64,000 bases of DNA from Aspidiotus rigidus (Eukaryota > Arthropoda > Insecta > Hemiptera > Diaspididae): the NCBI GenBank assembly GCA_035079385.1, contig JAVHKY010000011.1:12852001-12916000 (forward strand). The letters run 5' to 3'. The notes below the pieces were generated by a model. It was not told where the DNA came from. It searched no databases and saw nothing but the letters and a program-made list of their open reading frames with translations. Shown here in pieces: positions 1 to 12,429 of the stretch. The position numbers and the translations under genes were made by a program. Each line of letters begins with the position of its first letter. Position 1 is the first letter of the stretch.

Positions 1-176
1 AGATCCATTACCTCCTCTAAATATTTATCTGTTAATCGAACACGCTCATCTCCTAAAACTGCACCCTCCACGCACTCGGTCTGAACGGCTGCGTCAGCAA
101 AACTTGCCATTAACGAGCCTGCAGTAGCCACGATCATAGTTACGATGGTCTGTTCCCCGCGAGAATCTCTGTTCAT
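1..176 (-). CDS. possible partial first exon, leader-like protein, runs off the left edge
   Basis: The minus strand is open from an ATG at 176-174 to the window edge, giving 58 codons with no stop. The product begins MNRDSRGEQ, then has a hydrophobic stretch (TIVTMIVATAGSLMASFA) followed by a small-residue DAA that would suit a signal peptidase site, then an acidic tail (GDERVRLTDKYLEEVMD). Base composition is clearly richer in GC than the flanks. I do not recognise the family. It may be the 5' coding exon of a gene lying to the left, or a chance open frame; no splice site can be seen because the frame leaves the window. Confidence 0.35.
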   Translation of the reverse strand, partial: MNRDSRGEQTIVTMIVATAGSLMASFADAAVQTECVEGAVLGDERVRLTDKYLEEVMD

Positions 177-199
177 GAAAGAACATTTTTAACATCACC

Positions 200-546
200 C
201 GTACTCACTAGTTATATCTCTCTTCAGCATCTCCATTCTATTTACTGATAGATCATGTCGGTGATGCCATTTTGGTTGCGAACAATAATTTTGGAATTGT
301 CTCTGTTGCCACTCATTGGACACGCTCGCTCAACCTACTCCTTCCTACACCTTGGAATCCTCTGCTTCTCCCTCATACCAATACTACCAAACTGAAAATT
401 CATTCGTCTCACATTTTTTCACCTGCCCTTCTCTCATAAACATCAGACATTCATTTTCTGTCTCCTCTGAAGCTCTTTCTGCTCTTTCTAACAACTCGGA
501 ATCCATCACTAACACTTTAAATTTCCTCCAATCCACCTACTACTGA
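200..546 (+). mobile_element. decayed non-LTR retrotransposon tail (LINE C-terminus)
   Basis: The plus-strand frame ending at the stop at 546 reads like the extreme C-terminus of a Jockey/R1-type LINE ORF2: a SHFFTCPSL segment resembling the usual His/Cys-containing end of such proteins, then a helical stretch closing with ITNTLNFLQSTYY before the stop. Further upstream the frame is broken. Only the tail is left; I see no reverse transcriptase motifs. Assignment rests on pattern similarity and is moderate at best. Confidence 0.4.
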
Positions 547-559
547 AAATCTATCACAT

Positions 560-2330
560 CCCCATATTTTTTCCCGAGCTAATGACCCGTTGAGTAGTTA
601 AATAGCTCAAAAAAAAAATCGAAAAAATGGCTTCATTTTTCAAAATGATTACAACGCAAATTCAGTTCGACGTCTCGATGCTCTTGCATCATCTCTTGCC
701 GTCTCCGAAGCAATTTCTCTCCCTTATACGTGTGTCCCCTTACTTATACAATAAAGCAAAAAATGTTTACAATAATTTTACTTCAGCTTTCAAGAAACTA
801 CTTGTAAAAGTACATTCGATTTTTCAAAAATGAAATTCATATAAGCTGGAAACTATCGTGTCCTCTTGCTTAATCTCTGGGGACACGTACCATACGTATC
901 GGACATGAGTTTATTCCCGTTCCTCTTGTAGATTTTTCTGAAAAATTTTGAAAATTATCAAAAGCTAAACAACACAAAATATAAATTATTTGATTCAATG
1001 AAGATATATAAAACCTTGTTCAGAAAAGGAAGCCCTAAAAAAAATATATTCCACCATATTTTTCCCCTCTTTTGTCTCTTCAAACGATTAAGTATTTCTA
1101 CGACTGCCAGTTTTGTTCAAACCCAAGGCTACTTCACACGATTTCCTACGACAGTCACATTTTTCTGTTGCCAAAATTCTACAAAAAGGGTTAATGATGA
1201 TAATAACGTCATTTCTTTTTTTTTTTCCAAAAAACAGTAAGCTTAATAATACTATTTAAGAGGGTAGAAATCCCACGGAATATCAGCGAACAAATAACTT
1301 GACTTTCAGAACGTTGCTTATTCCAAAAATTAAATATCAAAAAAAAACAAAAAGTCGAAAATAGGGAACGTAACCATTAGGCGTTGTTGGAGGAAGGTTT
1401 ATTATTTAATGAGAAAGAGGCGTTTTACCCTTATTCTTCAGCTTTTGCATGTGCAGTAATCCCATTCACTTCCACAATCAGCTTTAGCAACACACGAGAA
1501 GGTGAAAAGCGACGTCAAATTTTCACCTTGTATTCATAATCTCGTATTTATCCTACTTCGCGACACGAATAAAAGAGAAATGTCAGATGCAGACACCCGA
1601 GCTTTTCACGCTGTTTTTCTATTGTTCGGGAGCATTTCCCGGAAATAGAATTCATCGTAAGAGCTAATTTTATTTTCCCATTTTTCTTTTCCAATTTTTT
1701 TTTTCGATCGTTTTTTTTTTCGTCACCGTGGTACGCCTTTTATCTTTGGCCTTTGTTGCGTACAAATCTCGAGAGTCCGTATAATTAAAAACGCTGTACG
1801 ACGAGTCAAAAGCCATCGTATAATATTGAATGCGGAAAAAAATGTACGGTAGACAAACGCGCCTTCAGCGGATGAAAACTTGTGATAAATGACATGCCAT
1901 TTATAACTTCAGCGCCATTATGTACCGGTGCTGCAGAATTCGCAATGATTTAGTCCAGGATTTACACTTCGCGTAACCTCTCTGTAATAAGTACTTCTGC
2001 ATGACATTATTTTCAGAGGTACACGCATGTTTTCACAGTGCGGAAGATTATTTCAAATCTACAGCGATAAAGAAGGTGAAATGCTCCATAAAGAATGGCT
2101 GCATAATACTAGAATAAACCTCCAATATGTGGTAACTCAAAACTTCCTAACGGTGACTAGTGACTGCAGCTTAATTCTGCTACTTTAATCCTTTAAAATT
2201 TTACTATCTCGACAAGCCCACATGAATTTCACTATAAGACTGAGAACGTCCTTCTCAAGTATTTCAAGCCCCTCGTATCATAAACGTGCCCTATAAAACA
2301 GGTTCCTTGCCTCCCCCCACGAGTTTTTTT
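560..2330. other. intergenic, nothing recognised
   Basis: AT-rich single-copy-looking DNA. Short open frames here (for example at 627-833 and 998-1240) have no recognisable motif, no leader and low-complexity composition, so I do not call them genes. No RNA gene or tandem repeat was seen. Confidence 0.5.
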
Positions 2331-3240
2331 GATGGATGGTGAAATTTGGTACCACCTTGTGCTTACCAAAGCCGATAGGGGAAGTACGACTGCGGCCGGA
2401 CTACAATTGAAAAATGGCTGACTGCCTGAGTTCCATGATGCCACCGCTGACCCCGACTTCAACGCCGGCGTGTACAGTGGTGATATCCGTAAAGCCATCA
2501 ACGGTAGTAAGTACCTCATATACACTATAAAGAAGGCCCTTCTCGAGCCAAATCCTATGATTCCCCGCGTCTACGGACTCCCAAACTGCATACGGATGGA
2601 GCCCCCATGCGCCCAGAGTATCTTTTATTACAAGCTTTCCAAGTACCTTGATATTTGGTTCAAGCGCATTACTAGCTTCAAACCCCAATTTTCTTGAGAA
2701 ACTCCGTTGTGTTAGCTGAAACTCTTACTCACACAACCCCTCTCTCGCGGAAGTGTACCAATTTCTTTTGATGTTGAAGGCCTTCTCCCTCAAGTACTCC
2801 TGAAACCTAAGACCGAGCTTATGGAAGAATTATTGAATGAGGCAGCATCTGTTCCCTCTTCTTTGAAATCGGAATTCACTTCCCTCCTTCAGAGCTGCCT
2901 CTCCCCTGATGTCTGTCAGTTCAACCACATGATTTACAGACTGCTTCAAGACATCGGTACCCCTATCGGGTCACCTTTGGGGTGACTCATTTCAGAAGTG
3001 TTTATAGATAGGTTGAAATCAGAAATTTTCAGTTCAAATCATCCCCTCCTCAAACATATCGCCCTCTGGCGGAGATATGTTGGTGACGTATTCTGCGTAC
3101 AGAGATGGGCCTGGTGCCTTAGCCCAAGAATTCCTTGACTACATAACCAGTCTCTACCCTTCCATGGAGTTCACTATTGAGTACGGCGGCAGTAAGATCA
3201 ACTTTCTCGACCTCCAGATCACTATTGAGTAGAATATATA

Positions 3241-3469
3241 TGTAAGATTCCGTCACGCCACAATCTCGGTAACTGCGCTACTCGCAGAGAGGTTTGGCAG
3301 GCGTAGTTATATTAGATAGTATAGGGCGGTTGATGTTATCATCTTCCGAGCTACGACATGTCGTTAGCACACAATCGGAACTCTGAACTTTTTGTTGATT
3401 CATTGTTTATCACAGCAATCTCAGAAGTATTGTTGTATTACGTGAGCTGTACCGCAGTACAGTCTTACA
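3241..3469. repeat. 5' LTR of the mini-element
   Basis: First of two 229-bp direct repeats, starting TGTAAGATTCCGTCACG and ending GTACAGTCTTACA. Confidence 0.8.
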
Positions 3470-3664
3470 AATCAACAAAAAGCAGTTCTCGAAATATGAA
3501 GGAAAATCGAGCACGGATTAATGCCCTGCTGGTTATACGAGGAAAATTGACCCGCCAGTGATAAGAGGCGCCCGGCGGTTTTAAAGGAAACTTTTTACCC
3601 GCCGGTTATCAGGGGATCCAGCCAGATCTTGGTAGTCGATGACTCCCTTTCTGAAATGGGGGGA

Positions 3665-3893
3665 TGTAAGATTCCGTCACGCCACAATCTCGGTAACTGC
3701 GCTACTCGCAGAGAGGTTTAGCAAGCGTAGTTATATTAGGTAGTATAGGACGGTTGATGTTATCATCTTCCGAGCTACGACATGTCGTTAGCACACAATC
3801 GGAACTGTGAACTTTTTGTTGATTCAGTGTTTATCACTGCAATCTCAGAAGTATTGTTGTATTTCGTGAGCTGTACCGCAGTACAGTCTTACA
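3665..3893. repeat. 3' LTR of the mini-element
   Basis: Second 229-bp direct repeat; eight substitutions separate it from the first, about 96.5 percent identity, which points to an old but not ancient insertion. Confidence 0.8.
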
Positions 3894-4169
3894 TGTATTT
3901 ACTTTCGAAATTTACCGAAAGCTCACCGCTACTGACATAACCATCCCTGGGACCTCGTTTTGCCCACTATCCTATAAGCTGACCACTTACCATTTTTTTC
4001 ATCCAAAAAGCCCACTATCCAGCACATCGCCATGGTCAACCAGATAAATCTCGACATCACACCCCTCGTCAGGAGGAAAATGATCAAAAATGTACTCAAA
4101 TCTACCACCACTTTGAGTACTCCTGAGGAGAGGGAAAGGAGGAAGGAACCTGTCTCTCTTCCTTACTTA

Positions 4170-4410
4170 TCTCCCCTCACCGTACGGTTGCAACCGATGG
4201 AAGGACGGAATAGATATTTTAAGACGATTTAAGCTCTGAAGCTTCTGACTTTAATACTGTAGTCTTGAGTGTTTAAAATGAAAGCGGAGGTCGGAGAATT
4301 TTATTGTGTCATTAACTGCGTAAGGTATGGAGTTGGAGAGGAAGGGAGGAAATGATGTTTTGACCCGTTTTTGGTCAAAAATCACGGTACAGAACTTAGA
4401 TTCTTATGCT
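4170..4410 (-). mobile_element. Jockey-like LINE fragment (same family as 46800-47350)
   Basis: This stretch matches 46850-47085 base by base over most of its length, for example GTGTCATTAACTGCG followed by AAGG and a TGGAGTTG.GAGGA segment. In the second copy the minus strand codes reverse transcriptase C-terminal sequence, so this is a second, more decayed minus-strand fragment. It abuts the end of the PLE remnant. Confidence 0.6.
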
Positions 4411-6290
4411 AGTGATCATAAGTATCTAAATAGTTCTGAGTCATAGAATGCGCTTTATTTCTACATTTTTCTCTTCCAATTCCCCATTCGAGGTCCGAAA
4501 TTTTCTCATCTGATACAATCAACGAAATCTCTTGCCAGTCTCCCGTTTGGTAGGGCTACGTATATTTTTAAAGCTACCCAATTTTCCAATCATTACTCTG
4601 TTAGACACGAGTAAGCAACTGTCACTCGGGAATTATTTACACGGAAGTCAAGTTTGTAAAGTTATCTAGTCCTAGGGAAAACAAATACAAAGTATATTAT
4701 TTTTGTTAGCTGAACCTCTCATCGTTTGTACAAAATGATCTCTCAACGTACTTAATCAACGTTTCCGTAAATAATGAAAAGGTGATATCAGAAGTACGTC
4801 ATTTATCAACCAACTACCGTGTATTTATAGATATGGTGAGTTAAAATATTTCTAATCACGAAAAGACTCGCTATAGAGTTACTCCGTCTATAATTATTAT
4901 TACCGATACATTTTCTCGCGAAGTGCGAAGTGGCAGCGTATAATTAAGAAAGATGAAAGGTCGCTGTAACACACAATTTACACTCGTTTATTTCGAATGA
5001 AAGAAGATACAGACGAGTATTTGTACGAAAGAGTTTTCTATACGTACTACCAAAAACGATAAAATTTCAAAGGTCGAACGTATGTGAACCTTTGAGTAGA
5101 CGAAGTATAATGTGGTAAAATGTCAAAAAAGCAAGCGATAAAATAGTTTTCGCGTTAATAGATTTCAACTATTAATAACAGAGGGAAAAGGAAAACGAAA
5201 ATAGTTACTTTTGTGGCCGGAGAGAAATGTTTGACAGGCAGTAATTTGGAACCGCGTGACTATGTCTAAAATGTCAACAAAACGCGCTACTAGTGTATCT
5301 AAATATTCCACCCACGACGTCTCGCTCTGTAGGAAAAAATCAAAGGATACGAGTATATACCGCCACCCAGCAACCCCTATTCGTCATGACATGCTACCTA
5401 CATTTTAATTTCTGTTCGGTAGGTAGAAAATATTCTTGAAAAAATATATATTTTACCCTTTGCCGACAAAAATTTAAAGTTTCAAACTTCGACGTCGTAT
5501 TGTCGCAAGTTCGAAAAAAAAAAAAAAAAAAAATGTTTCCAACAGCCATACCCGTATATTGCACAGAGCTTTTAGAGAGCGAGATAAAAGCAACAAATTC
5601 TGATTTTTTTTTTTCTGATTGTGTTGCGAATTTCCGTTTAACACCTACTGCCTTTCCTGCGACACGCCCGTTCAGCAATGACACCTTGACAACGATTTGT
5701 GGCTTTACTTTGTTCATGACAAGCGTCTTTTATTTATTCCGACAATCGTATAAATTACTTACTAAAGCTTACACTCAGCGCCATCTTTTGACATTTTGAT
5801 TAACTAGCCCGCGCGTTAACCTTTCAAAAGAGAGAGAGAGACTGGAACAACCGTCAACAATGCGTAATGGTTCCTAACCATTGTAGCGGAGCTATTTGTC
5901 AAAATAAAAAGGAAAACTAAAGTAAACAGGAAGTATTATTTTTGTATTTGGGGAGATAGAACGTATGTCTTTCTATGTAAAAATGCTACAAAGGCGGGAA
6001 AATCAAAATAATATTATAAAATGTAACTCACACAAAGTGATCAAACAACTGTTGTCCCGGAACACAAATATACATTTGAAGGCATCGCAGTCGTCATGAT
6101 TATATAAACACTGCCCCTTAAAATGAAAAAACTTGACTATAATGAGTTCTTACTTCGCGTGAAGACCTCTACGTCACTCGTAATGCTTTAAATCATGGAG
6201 AGACAGACGTGTGTACAGTTCGATGTCATTATTTTTTAACACCGAATCTTCTCTATGGGGGGGTTTTTCGAAAACTTTGCCTCACGCTTT
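4411..6290. other. intergenic, nothing recognised
   Basis: AT-rich DNA with homopolymer runs (A-run at 5514-5533). The overlapping open frames at 5394-5799 on both strands are built on that run and lack motifs, so they were not called. Confidence 0.4.
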
Positions 6291-6299
6291 ACGATGTCC

Positions 6300-7125
6300 G
6301 GCGAAAACTGACCTACCTTAGTAAAGAATTTGGACTAAGAAAAATTTCGACTTTCGAGCCATAATACATGACAAAGGGGTGACTCGGAAAAATTTTGACT
6401 TTTGACATATACATATGTGTAAGGACAGGGACTTGAAAACAATTTTGATCTAAAGGACTTGAAAAAATGTTGACTTTCAAGTCACAAGAGAGAATTTCGA
6501 CCTTTGAGCCATAATATATAACAGCTGAGGGGTTTTGAATTCTCAATACCAAAACCAATTTGACCCATAGAACAGGTTCCCTGCGATCCTCGCGTTTAAT
6601 TTCCTGAAGGGGGTCGTTTTTTCACCAGCTCACTCTCTTTTTAACAATGATGTCACTATTAGTTTCGTTTGGAGGAGAGAGCGAAAGATCGTCGGGAAAC
6701 CTGACGTCATAAATGACCTTGATCTTATTTATTTATTCATTTATTGGTAGGCATCTTCCTGACAAAATTTGGCCTTCGAGACAAAACACAATTCTAATTT
6801 ATAATTTACAGATATAACTGACAAGTATGAGTATGAGTGAAGGTAGAGTCTCAGCCGATGGAGTCAAAGAGAAAACTTGTTTTATGGGGGTTGTGACGCC
6901 ATAAGGCTGAGCTATGACGTCATCAAATTGTGACATCACAATGCTGACTTATGACGTCATCAAACTGTGACGTCACAGCTCCGCCCTCCACACCCTCCAA
7001 GCCATATATGATGGAAGGTAGGGGGGCTCGGAGGGGGACTTGTAAATTTTGAGCACCGGGCTTTGCAGGCCGGCTGGACGTTTCTTCCCCCCGCCCCCCG
7101 ATAAAACAGGTTCCCTGTTAAAACC
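6300..7125 (+). repeat. dispersed repeat family rich in TGACGTCA palindromes and GACTTGGAAAA blocks
   Basis: 6300-6550 carries repeated blocks of the type GACTTGAAAAA..TTGACTTTCGAGCC; 6900-6985 has a cluster of TGACGTCA or near copies; 6990-7040 has CCATATATGATGGAAGG then GGGGGACTTG; 7075-7115 ends with AAAACAGGTTCCCTG. The same order, inverted, occurs at 38580-38880, and partial copies lie at 14030-14750. The repeat is non-coding as far as I can see. TGACGTCA is the CRE/bZIP site, but here it may simply be part of the repeat. Confidence 0.65.
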
Positions 7126-8160
7126 GCAAGAAATAAGAAATACAGTCGCTAAGCCATTTTAGTTAAACAACCATTCTCAAAAAGTAATAAATAGTGACTG
7201 AACCCAACACGAACAAGAAAAAGTACATCAAACGAGGTCACTGAGGTCATGACTGAACCAGAGAGTCACCAACATGTGAATCATTCTCATAGACTAATTA
7301 ATTCAATTAATCCTTCTTCAGGAATTCGGTATTTACAGAAAAAGTACCTCGGCCGATATTACTTTCTGCGGGTCGTCTTTCGTTCCTGTTACCCACGAGA
7401 TTGTCACTTTCAACAGTTTAATACATCGCCTGACTGACATCCCTTTGAGACAGGCCGCTCTTCACAAAGATCTAGTGACGATAAAGCACCTTGCTATAGT
7501 GAATCAGGTCAAGGTGGACATTGAACTCATACTTCGTAGGAGGCTTACTAGGAAGTTCCGCGATTTTACAACCTCTCTTCCCCGAAATTTGCACTTGATG
7601 ATAGGAATTCGCAAATGGGTCACGTCCTCCGCCCCTTTCGTTTTCAACCGGATTTTCATAATCGAACCACAATCAAGAAGCTACATTTGTTAAATTAAAA
7701 GACCCCATTCCGGTAACCGAGAGGAGGGGAGTTTATAGGGTGGCTTGTAGTGATTGCCTTAGTGTTTTTGTATAGGGATGACTAGCCGTCAACAAATTCG
7801 AGTGAATGAACATAAAGAAGAGTAGAGGAGAAGCAAATTGGGAAAGTCAACCTTTGCTGATCACTTAATCGAAAGTGGTCGCAGCTTTAAAGAGGGATTT
7901 TCCTCCACAAGAAAAATTTGTACTTCAAACGTATGGACCTTGAGGAAATTGGACATTGGAAGGTAAATTCCTGAGGAAGGATTGACCAAATCAGTCCATA
8001 AGAATCACTCACATTTTGATAACTCGCTGGTTCAGTCATGACCTCGTTGGATGTTACTTCTTCTTGTTGGCCTTGAGTTCAGTCGCTTTCTATTATTTCT
8101 TGACCGAAAGCGCTCGCCGACTGTATTTCTTATTTCTTGCAATGTGTATTCTACTAGTTT
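7125..8160. mobile_element. PLE remnant in inverted arrangement
   Basis: Left part 7125-7340 is the reverse complement of a PLE 3' end (GAGGTCATGACTGAACCAG..., equivalent to the stop region and 3' UTR of the copy at 12440-12650). From about 7340 to 8160 a plus-strand PLE 3' half runs outward: TFNSLIHRLTDIPL and VNQVKVDIELILRRRLTRK match the 12.5-13.6 kb copy almost residue for residue, then decayed GIY-YIG-region sequence and the 3' end CTCGCTGGTTCAGTCATGAC at about 8024-8043. The two 3' ends form inverted arms around the truncated body. No intact reading frame remains. Confidence 0.7.
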
Positions 8161-11030
8161 GAGTATTCTTCTTAAATATGGATGACCGTAGCTTACAAAA
8201 ACGAATCAATTTAACTACGTTGAAGTCTAAGGATAAACATGAGCTAGGCCGAGAAGAGCATTTCAAGCCAAGATTTTCTATGTCGAGACTAATTTCAAGG
8301 TGGGGGGGTTACATCCTTAGGGAATCTACGTATTCAACTTATGTTACGTCACCAAAACTTACGGACTTTGAAAAAATGTTGAATCCCGATCCCACATAAA
8401 AGGGAGGACTTGGAAATTTTTGCTCGGAGAGAGGAAGGTTGAGTTTAAGTGTATGTAGTCATGAGCAAAATTTCTCCTCTGGATGTAAAAGCTAGGTCAC
8501 AACTAACATAAATTAGCCTCAAAGCAAGATTTTAGATATTTAATATCTTGAAGGAAGCCTAATTTTTTAAGAAGATATTGAGTTTCCCTTGGATAGACGA
8601 ATGGAATGAGTATGTTTCGATCTTCATTCCTCTATTAGAGGAAGAATGCAGGATGGGCACTAATTTAGAATCAGATAGGCAACAAATTTCATCGTTGAAG
8701 GAACAGAATGAAGATGCCCCCACATGTAGAGCTGGTATGATTGTAAGCTTATAGTGAATTAGAGATTCCAACGGTGATATAAGTTGATTGCGGAGTTCTT
8801 CAAGTTTTATCCACAAATTAGAGTATCAATGATGGAAGTTGTACATAGCATCATAATGCGAGTAGCAAACATGACAATTGTCGTAATTATAAAGAGTGCA
8901 TATAAAAACGAAAAAAAAAAAACCTCAATTGGACCCTCTCTAATGAAGCATGTGAATCACCAGTTTTTTTTTGCGGAAATTACATGGTATGCGTGGATTA
9001 AAAAAAGAACAAATTGTTAAGAAACGTTGTAATCTGTGTACAAATGACTATGATTATAGACGGGTGTAGGAAATCTCGAAAAAAAATTATACCTACTCGT
9101 TACGTGCTTCTAATAAACGTTTTTAAAAAATACAAAAACCACCATTCATCCAGAATGGAATTACTTTCGCTACGACCAGAATGACGAACTAATAACCTAT
9201 TACTAAGATGAAATAGTTTTTTTTTTTTTTTTCTGTAATAAAAGTGAGGTGTATGAACACCACCATAGTTCAAATTATACATGGTCCCGAACGATTACAA
9301 ACTTTTGACGCGAGCCCTCTCCCACCTTTGCTCTACAGCCTTTCTCACCAAGGTTGTAGCGACACAGAAGACTTTTTAATTTTCGAAATCGTTTTCACCC
9401 CGTATATATACCATGATAATAACGCGTTTATTGTTCGCAGAATTTCATAACCATTTTAATCTCTTCTATTTGGCTTTACGAAATAAGTTCAGAAGTACAG
9501 CTTACCACGAGGTACATGAAAAGTTACAAACTGAGAGAATGGATGAGTGAGAAATAAGGAGAGAAAAAAAGGCCAAACAGCCTAATAGGCATCTACCCAG
9601 CATTCGTGTTCATTTTTGAGGTTGTATCGTGTAGGCGGTAAATGACTTTAATCCAAGAGTCATAAAGCCATACGCGATCTTCATTCGTTTATTATTAAAT
9701 TTAATATCAACTTCGCGTCGTCGTCGAATAAAAATTCTTTATATTCGCCCTATTATTATATCGCTCAACTTTTTTTTTTTAATGCCCTTTCGCCTTATGA
9801 TGCTCAACAGCAGCGTTTAACAGACAATCTAAAGCTGATAACGCACATAAAAATTTATAAAGGACAAAGTTTACGTGCGTTAGCTTTTCCTCCTGTTGTA
9901 TGGGTGGAGTTTGTTGTCGTCAAATTAGCTTTTTACATTTTTTGTCGTATCACGATACGTGCAGCTATTTCGGTGCACGATGCTGGACTACATTTCATAG
10001 ACAGTCCATCTCGATAGTGTACAGATTAGTTTTCTTTATGCTCGAATGATGACCGATTTATACGCGTGGTGCATGCTGACGGATGAGAAACTTTATAAGG
10101 CATCATCGGGTTATTATCGTTATTATTTACCTGTACATCTGACATGTCTTTTGTCGGTGAACTATACGTTTTCGTTTTCCAGCACATTTAAGATTCCGTC
10201 GACTGACATAATAAGTAAAGAAGCATTGTCATGATTACTCTGACACGATACAATGGGTCTTTTTCATAACGTGTTACGTTTTGTATGTAATCAAACACTT
10301 TGTATTATGATTATACATAGGTACATCCTTGGCGTTTCTACTTGAGTGTGAAATAACGCGCGACGACCCTCATACAGACTCACGCGTTCTCTCGAAAAGT
10401 ATCTTGTTAATTATTTTCGTTTGGTTTCCTTTTACCGGCTTCAGCAACACCTGACAACCGAGCTAACGGATGATAATTTTTCAAATTGTGACAGCGACTC
10501 AAAAGACGGTAGTTGCACTTGAATGCAAATTGTAAGAATATTTCTTTCAAATCCTTACATTTTAGTTTTCGATTTGAACTACTAATCAACCTTAACAATA
10601 AAGAGAATTAATTTTTCTGTATTACTCGTAATAAACAGATATTTTTTTCTCGTGACTTCCCCCAGAACAATTCAAACTGAGTCGTTTATCGTTTTCGATA
10701 ATTTCAGCGGAGAACACTTTACACATGCATATCTTTCTTCATTATCTCTTTCAGTTTACTCCGATGATAAGCGTTTCGAATTAGTCTTAGAGGTTGTTGA
10801 CTTTATTTTTCTCGGCTTTCTAGATATATTTTTATTAAAAAACAAATACTCGAATGTGCAATATTTTTTTTTTTTACATTTTAAGTTTATGCTTCCAAGA
10901 TGTGATTACTATGTCACGAAAAACCTTAGGACTGGGGTTATACTTGCGAATTGTCACAAAAAAAAGGGACAAAAACTAGACACAAAACATCAGTGTTTTA
11001 GTTATTCCTTTATTGTACAATAAGTTATAC
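8161..11030. other. intergenic, nothing recognised
   Basis: AT-rich DNA. Open frames up to 123 codons (10652-11023) have no signal, domain or conserved pattern that I recognise and are punctuated by homopolymers; not called. Blocks of TTGGAAATTTTTGC type near 8410 resemble the repeat family at 6300. Confidence 0.4.
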
Positions 11031-12030
11031 TGGCCTTCATTTAACTGAGCCCAAACTAGTCTGCTATATTAGGTTTGGCCTTCATTATAATATAGCCTAA
11101 TACACAATAAACAAAACCAAGAAATGAGCCCCCAAAAGCTAATAATCCAAACTATTTAATACTAGACTCATACTAGACAAAGAAGGGGGCAAACAAGTGG
11201 AGAATGGGAACGCCCAAGAGCTAGTAGCTCACGTGTTTAGCGTTCATTATATAGACTAATATATGTAAACTGTGAAACCCAATTATTATTATGCTTAGCA
11301 ATCTATATCATCTGTACTATACCGTAGTCGTACGGTACAATGATGATTATGTTGTATGATACGGAACAGTAAACATCTCTTGAAGCCACTCTCTAATCTT
11401 CTGATTTACATATACAGTATACTGGATAAGAATGGGGACACCCCATTTAACTGGGCCTAAATCAGACTCCTACAGTAGGTTCATAGTCTTTATAGGGTTT
11501 ATATACAGTATACTAGATGAAACGGGGGCAATCAAGTGGACCAAGGGAGCCCCAAAAGCGAGTAGGTTCTATATAGAAGTATGCAGCTGGGCCTCTAATA
11601 AAGGCTAATCTCACTGTAACAACCAAATATAGAATCGATATTCCCATACAATTGAGATCAATATATCGATATGATTGGGATCAATTTATAATTGAGATTT
11701 TATATCAGATTTCTTTCTATACCAAGCAAGCATATAAATTAATGCTACACTATGTGTCTCTGAAGGAGACTTATTACCTCCTGCATCTTTTACGGGGCAC
11801 CTATTCCATAGGTTTTTTTTTTTGACTTGTTTTATGTCTTTGCTCTGTCCTACCCTGATTTCAAAATTTGCGTGCGTCTGTCCGTCCGTGATTTCAAAAT
11901 TTGTTTGACTTATGCAGTGAACTACTGGTATACTAGGCTTATACTAGCTTTATATTACCGATAGCTCTAAACTAGACTCATACTATAGACAAAGAAGGAG
12001 GTGAACAAGCGGATCCATCATGAGAGAGGC
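11030..12030. repeat. short dispersed repeat cluster (ACTAGACTCATACTAGACAAAG type)
   Basis: Related segments recur three times: around 11162-11225, 11510-11570 and 11950-12010, each with a CTAGA..CATACTA or CTAGATGAA start, a purine-rich AAGAAGGGGGCAA or CGGGGGCAA run, and AACAAGTGG or ATCAAGTGG. A GGCCTTCATT block near 11030-11100 recurs, inverted, near 40690-40760 in an intron of gene B. Non-coding. Confidence 0.5.
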
Positions 12031-12246
12031 TTTGTGAGATGTTAACTGTTTTGTATCATTCAATATAATCATAATTGTCCCGTACACACTTAGATATATA
12101 GCAGACATGATACAGAATATTGAGCATGCCGATATTGTAGTTACATTTATCTATTTAGCTTCTTTATTTATTTAATATATTTCCTTCTGACATCTGGCCA
12201 AAATGGACTTGGAAAAATGGTCCTTCTACTCTAGGAGGGGAATTTT

Positions 12247-12311
12247 AGGAGGGGGACTTGTATTTATCTATTTATTTATTTATTTGTTTATTTATTTATT
12301 TATTTATCTAT

Positions 12312-12351
<40 letters not shown>

Positions 12352-12420
12352 TCATTTAATATTATTTAATTAATTTGTTTATTTATTCATTATTTATTTG
12401 TTTATTTGTTTATGTATTTA
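12247..12420. repeat. TTTA-type tetranucleotide microsatellite
   Basis: Nearly uninterrupted TTTA/TTTG units fill this stretch with occasional CTAT variants. It directly abuts the 3' end of the minus-strand PLE that begins at about 12430. Confidence 0.9.
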
Positions 12421-12429
12421 TAATTATAT

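Larger units (their letters stand above)
3241..3893. mobile_element. terminal-repeat retrotransposon in miniature (TRIM-like), non-coding
   Basis: Two 229-bp direct repeats (3241-3469 and 3665-3893) differ at eight positions by my reading. Each begins TGTAAGA and ends TCTTACA, the TG...CA inverted ends of LTRs. The 195-bp interior carries no protein and ends in a purine run (GAAATGGGGGGA) immediately before the second repeat, as a polypurine tract should. I do not see a clear tRNA primer-binding site after the first repeat, and flanking target duplications are not clean (TATA against TGTA). The element lies inside the PLE remnant, so it inserted later. Orientation plus is suggested by the purine tract. 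Confidence 0.8.
2340..4170 (+). mobile_element. decayed Penelope-like element (PLE) reverse transcriptase, interrupted by an LTR mini-element
   Basis: A broken plus-strand frame shows PLE reverse transcriptase landmarks in order: KADRGSTT (about 2365), VYSGDIRKAI, a PRVYGLP motif near 2560 (the PLE-typical PRxYGLPK), YKLSKYLDIWFK, GTPIGSPLG at about 2955-2985, LISEVF, and WRRYVGD near 3070, where the catalytic YVDD is mutated to YVGD. INFLDL follows at about 3200. After the 653-bp insertion at 3241-3893 the PLE resumes (FEIYRKLTATDITIPGTSFCP) and VNQINLDI..LVRRK at 4034-4080. These segments line up with the better preserved minus-strand copy at 12544-13602. In-frame stops and frameshifts make it non-functional. 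Confidence 0.75.

Noticed and set aside
5394..5799. Overlapping open frames on both strands of about 100 codons
   Set aside because: Both run through the same A/T homopolymers and have no motif or splice context.
10652..11023. 123-codon plus-strand open frame
   Set aside because: Low-complexity Phe/Leu/Tyr-rich product in AT-rich DNA, no recognisable domain.
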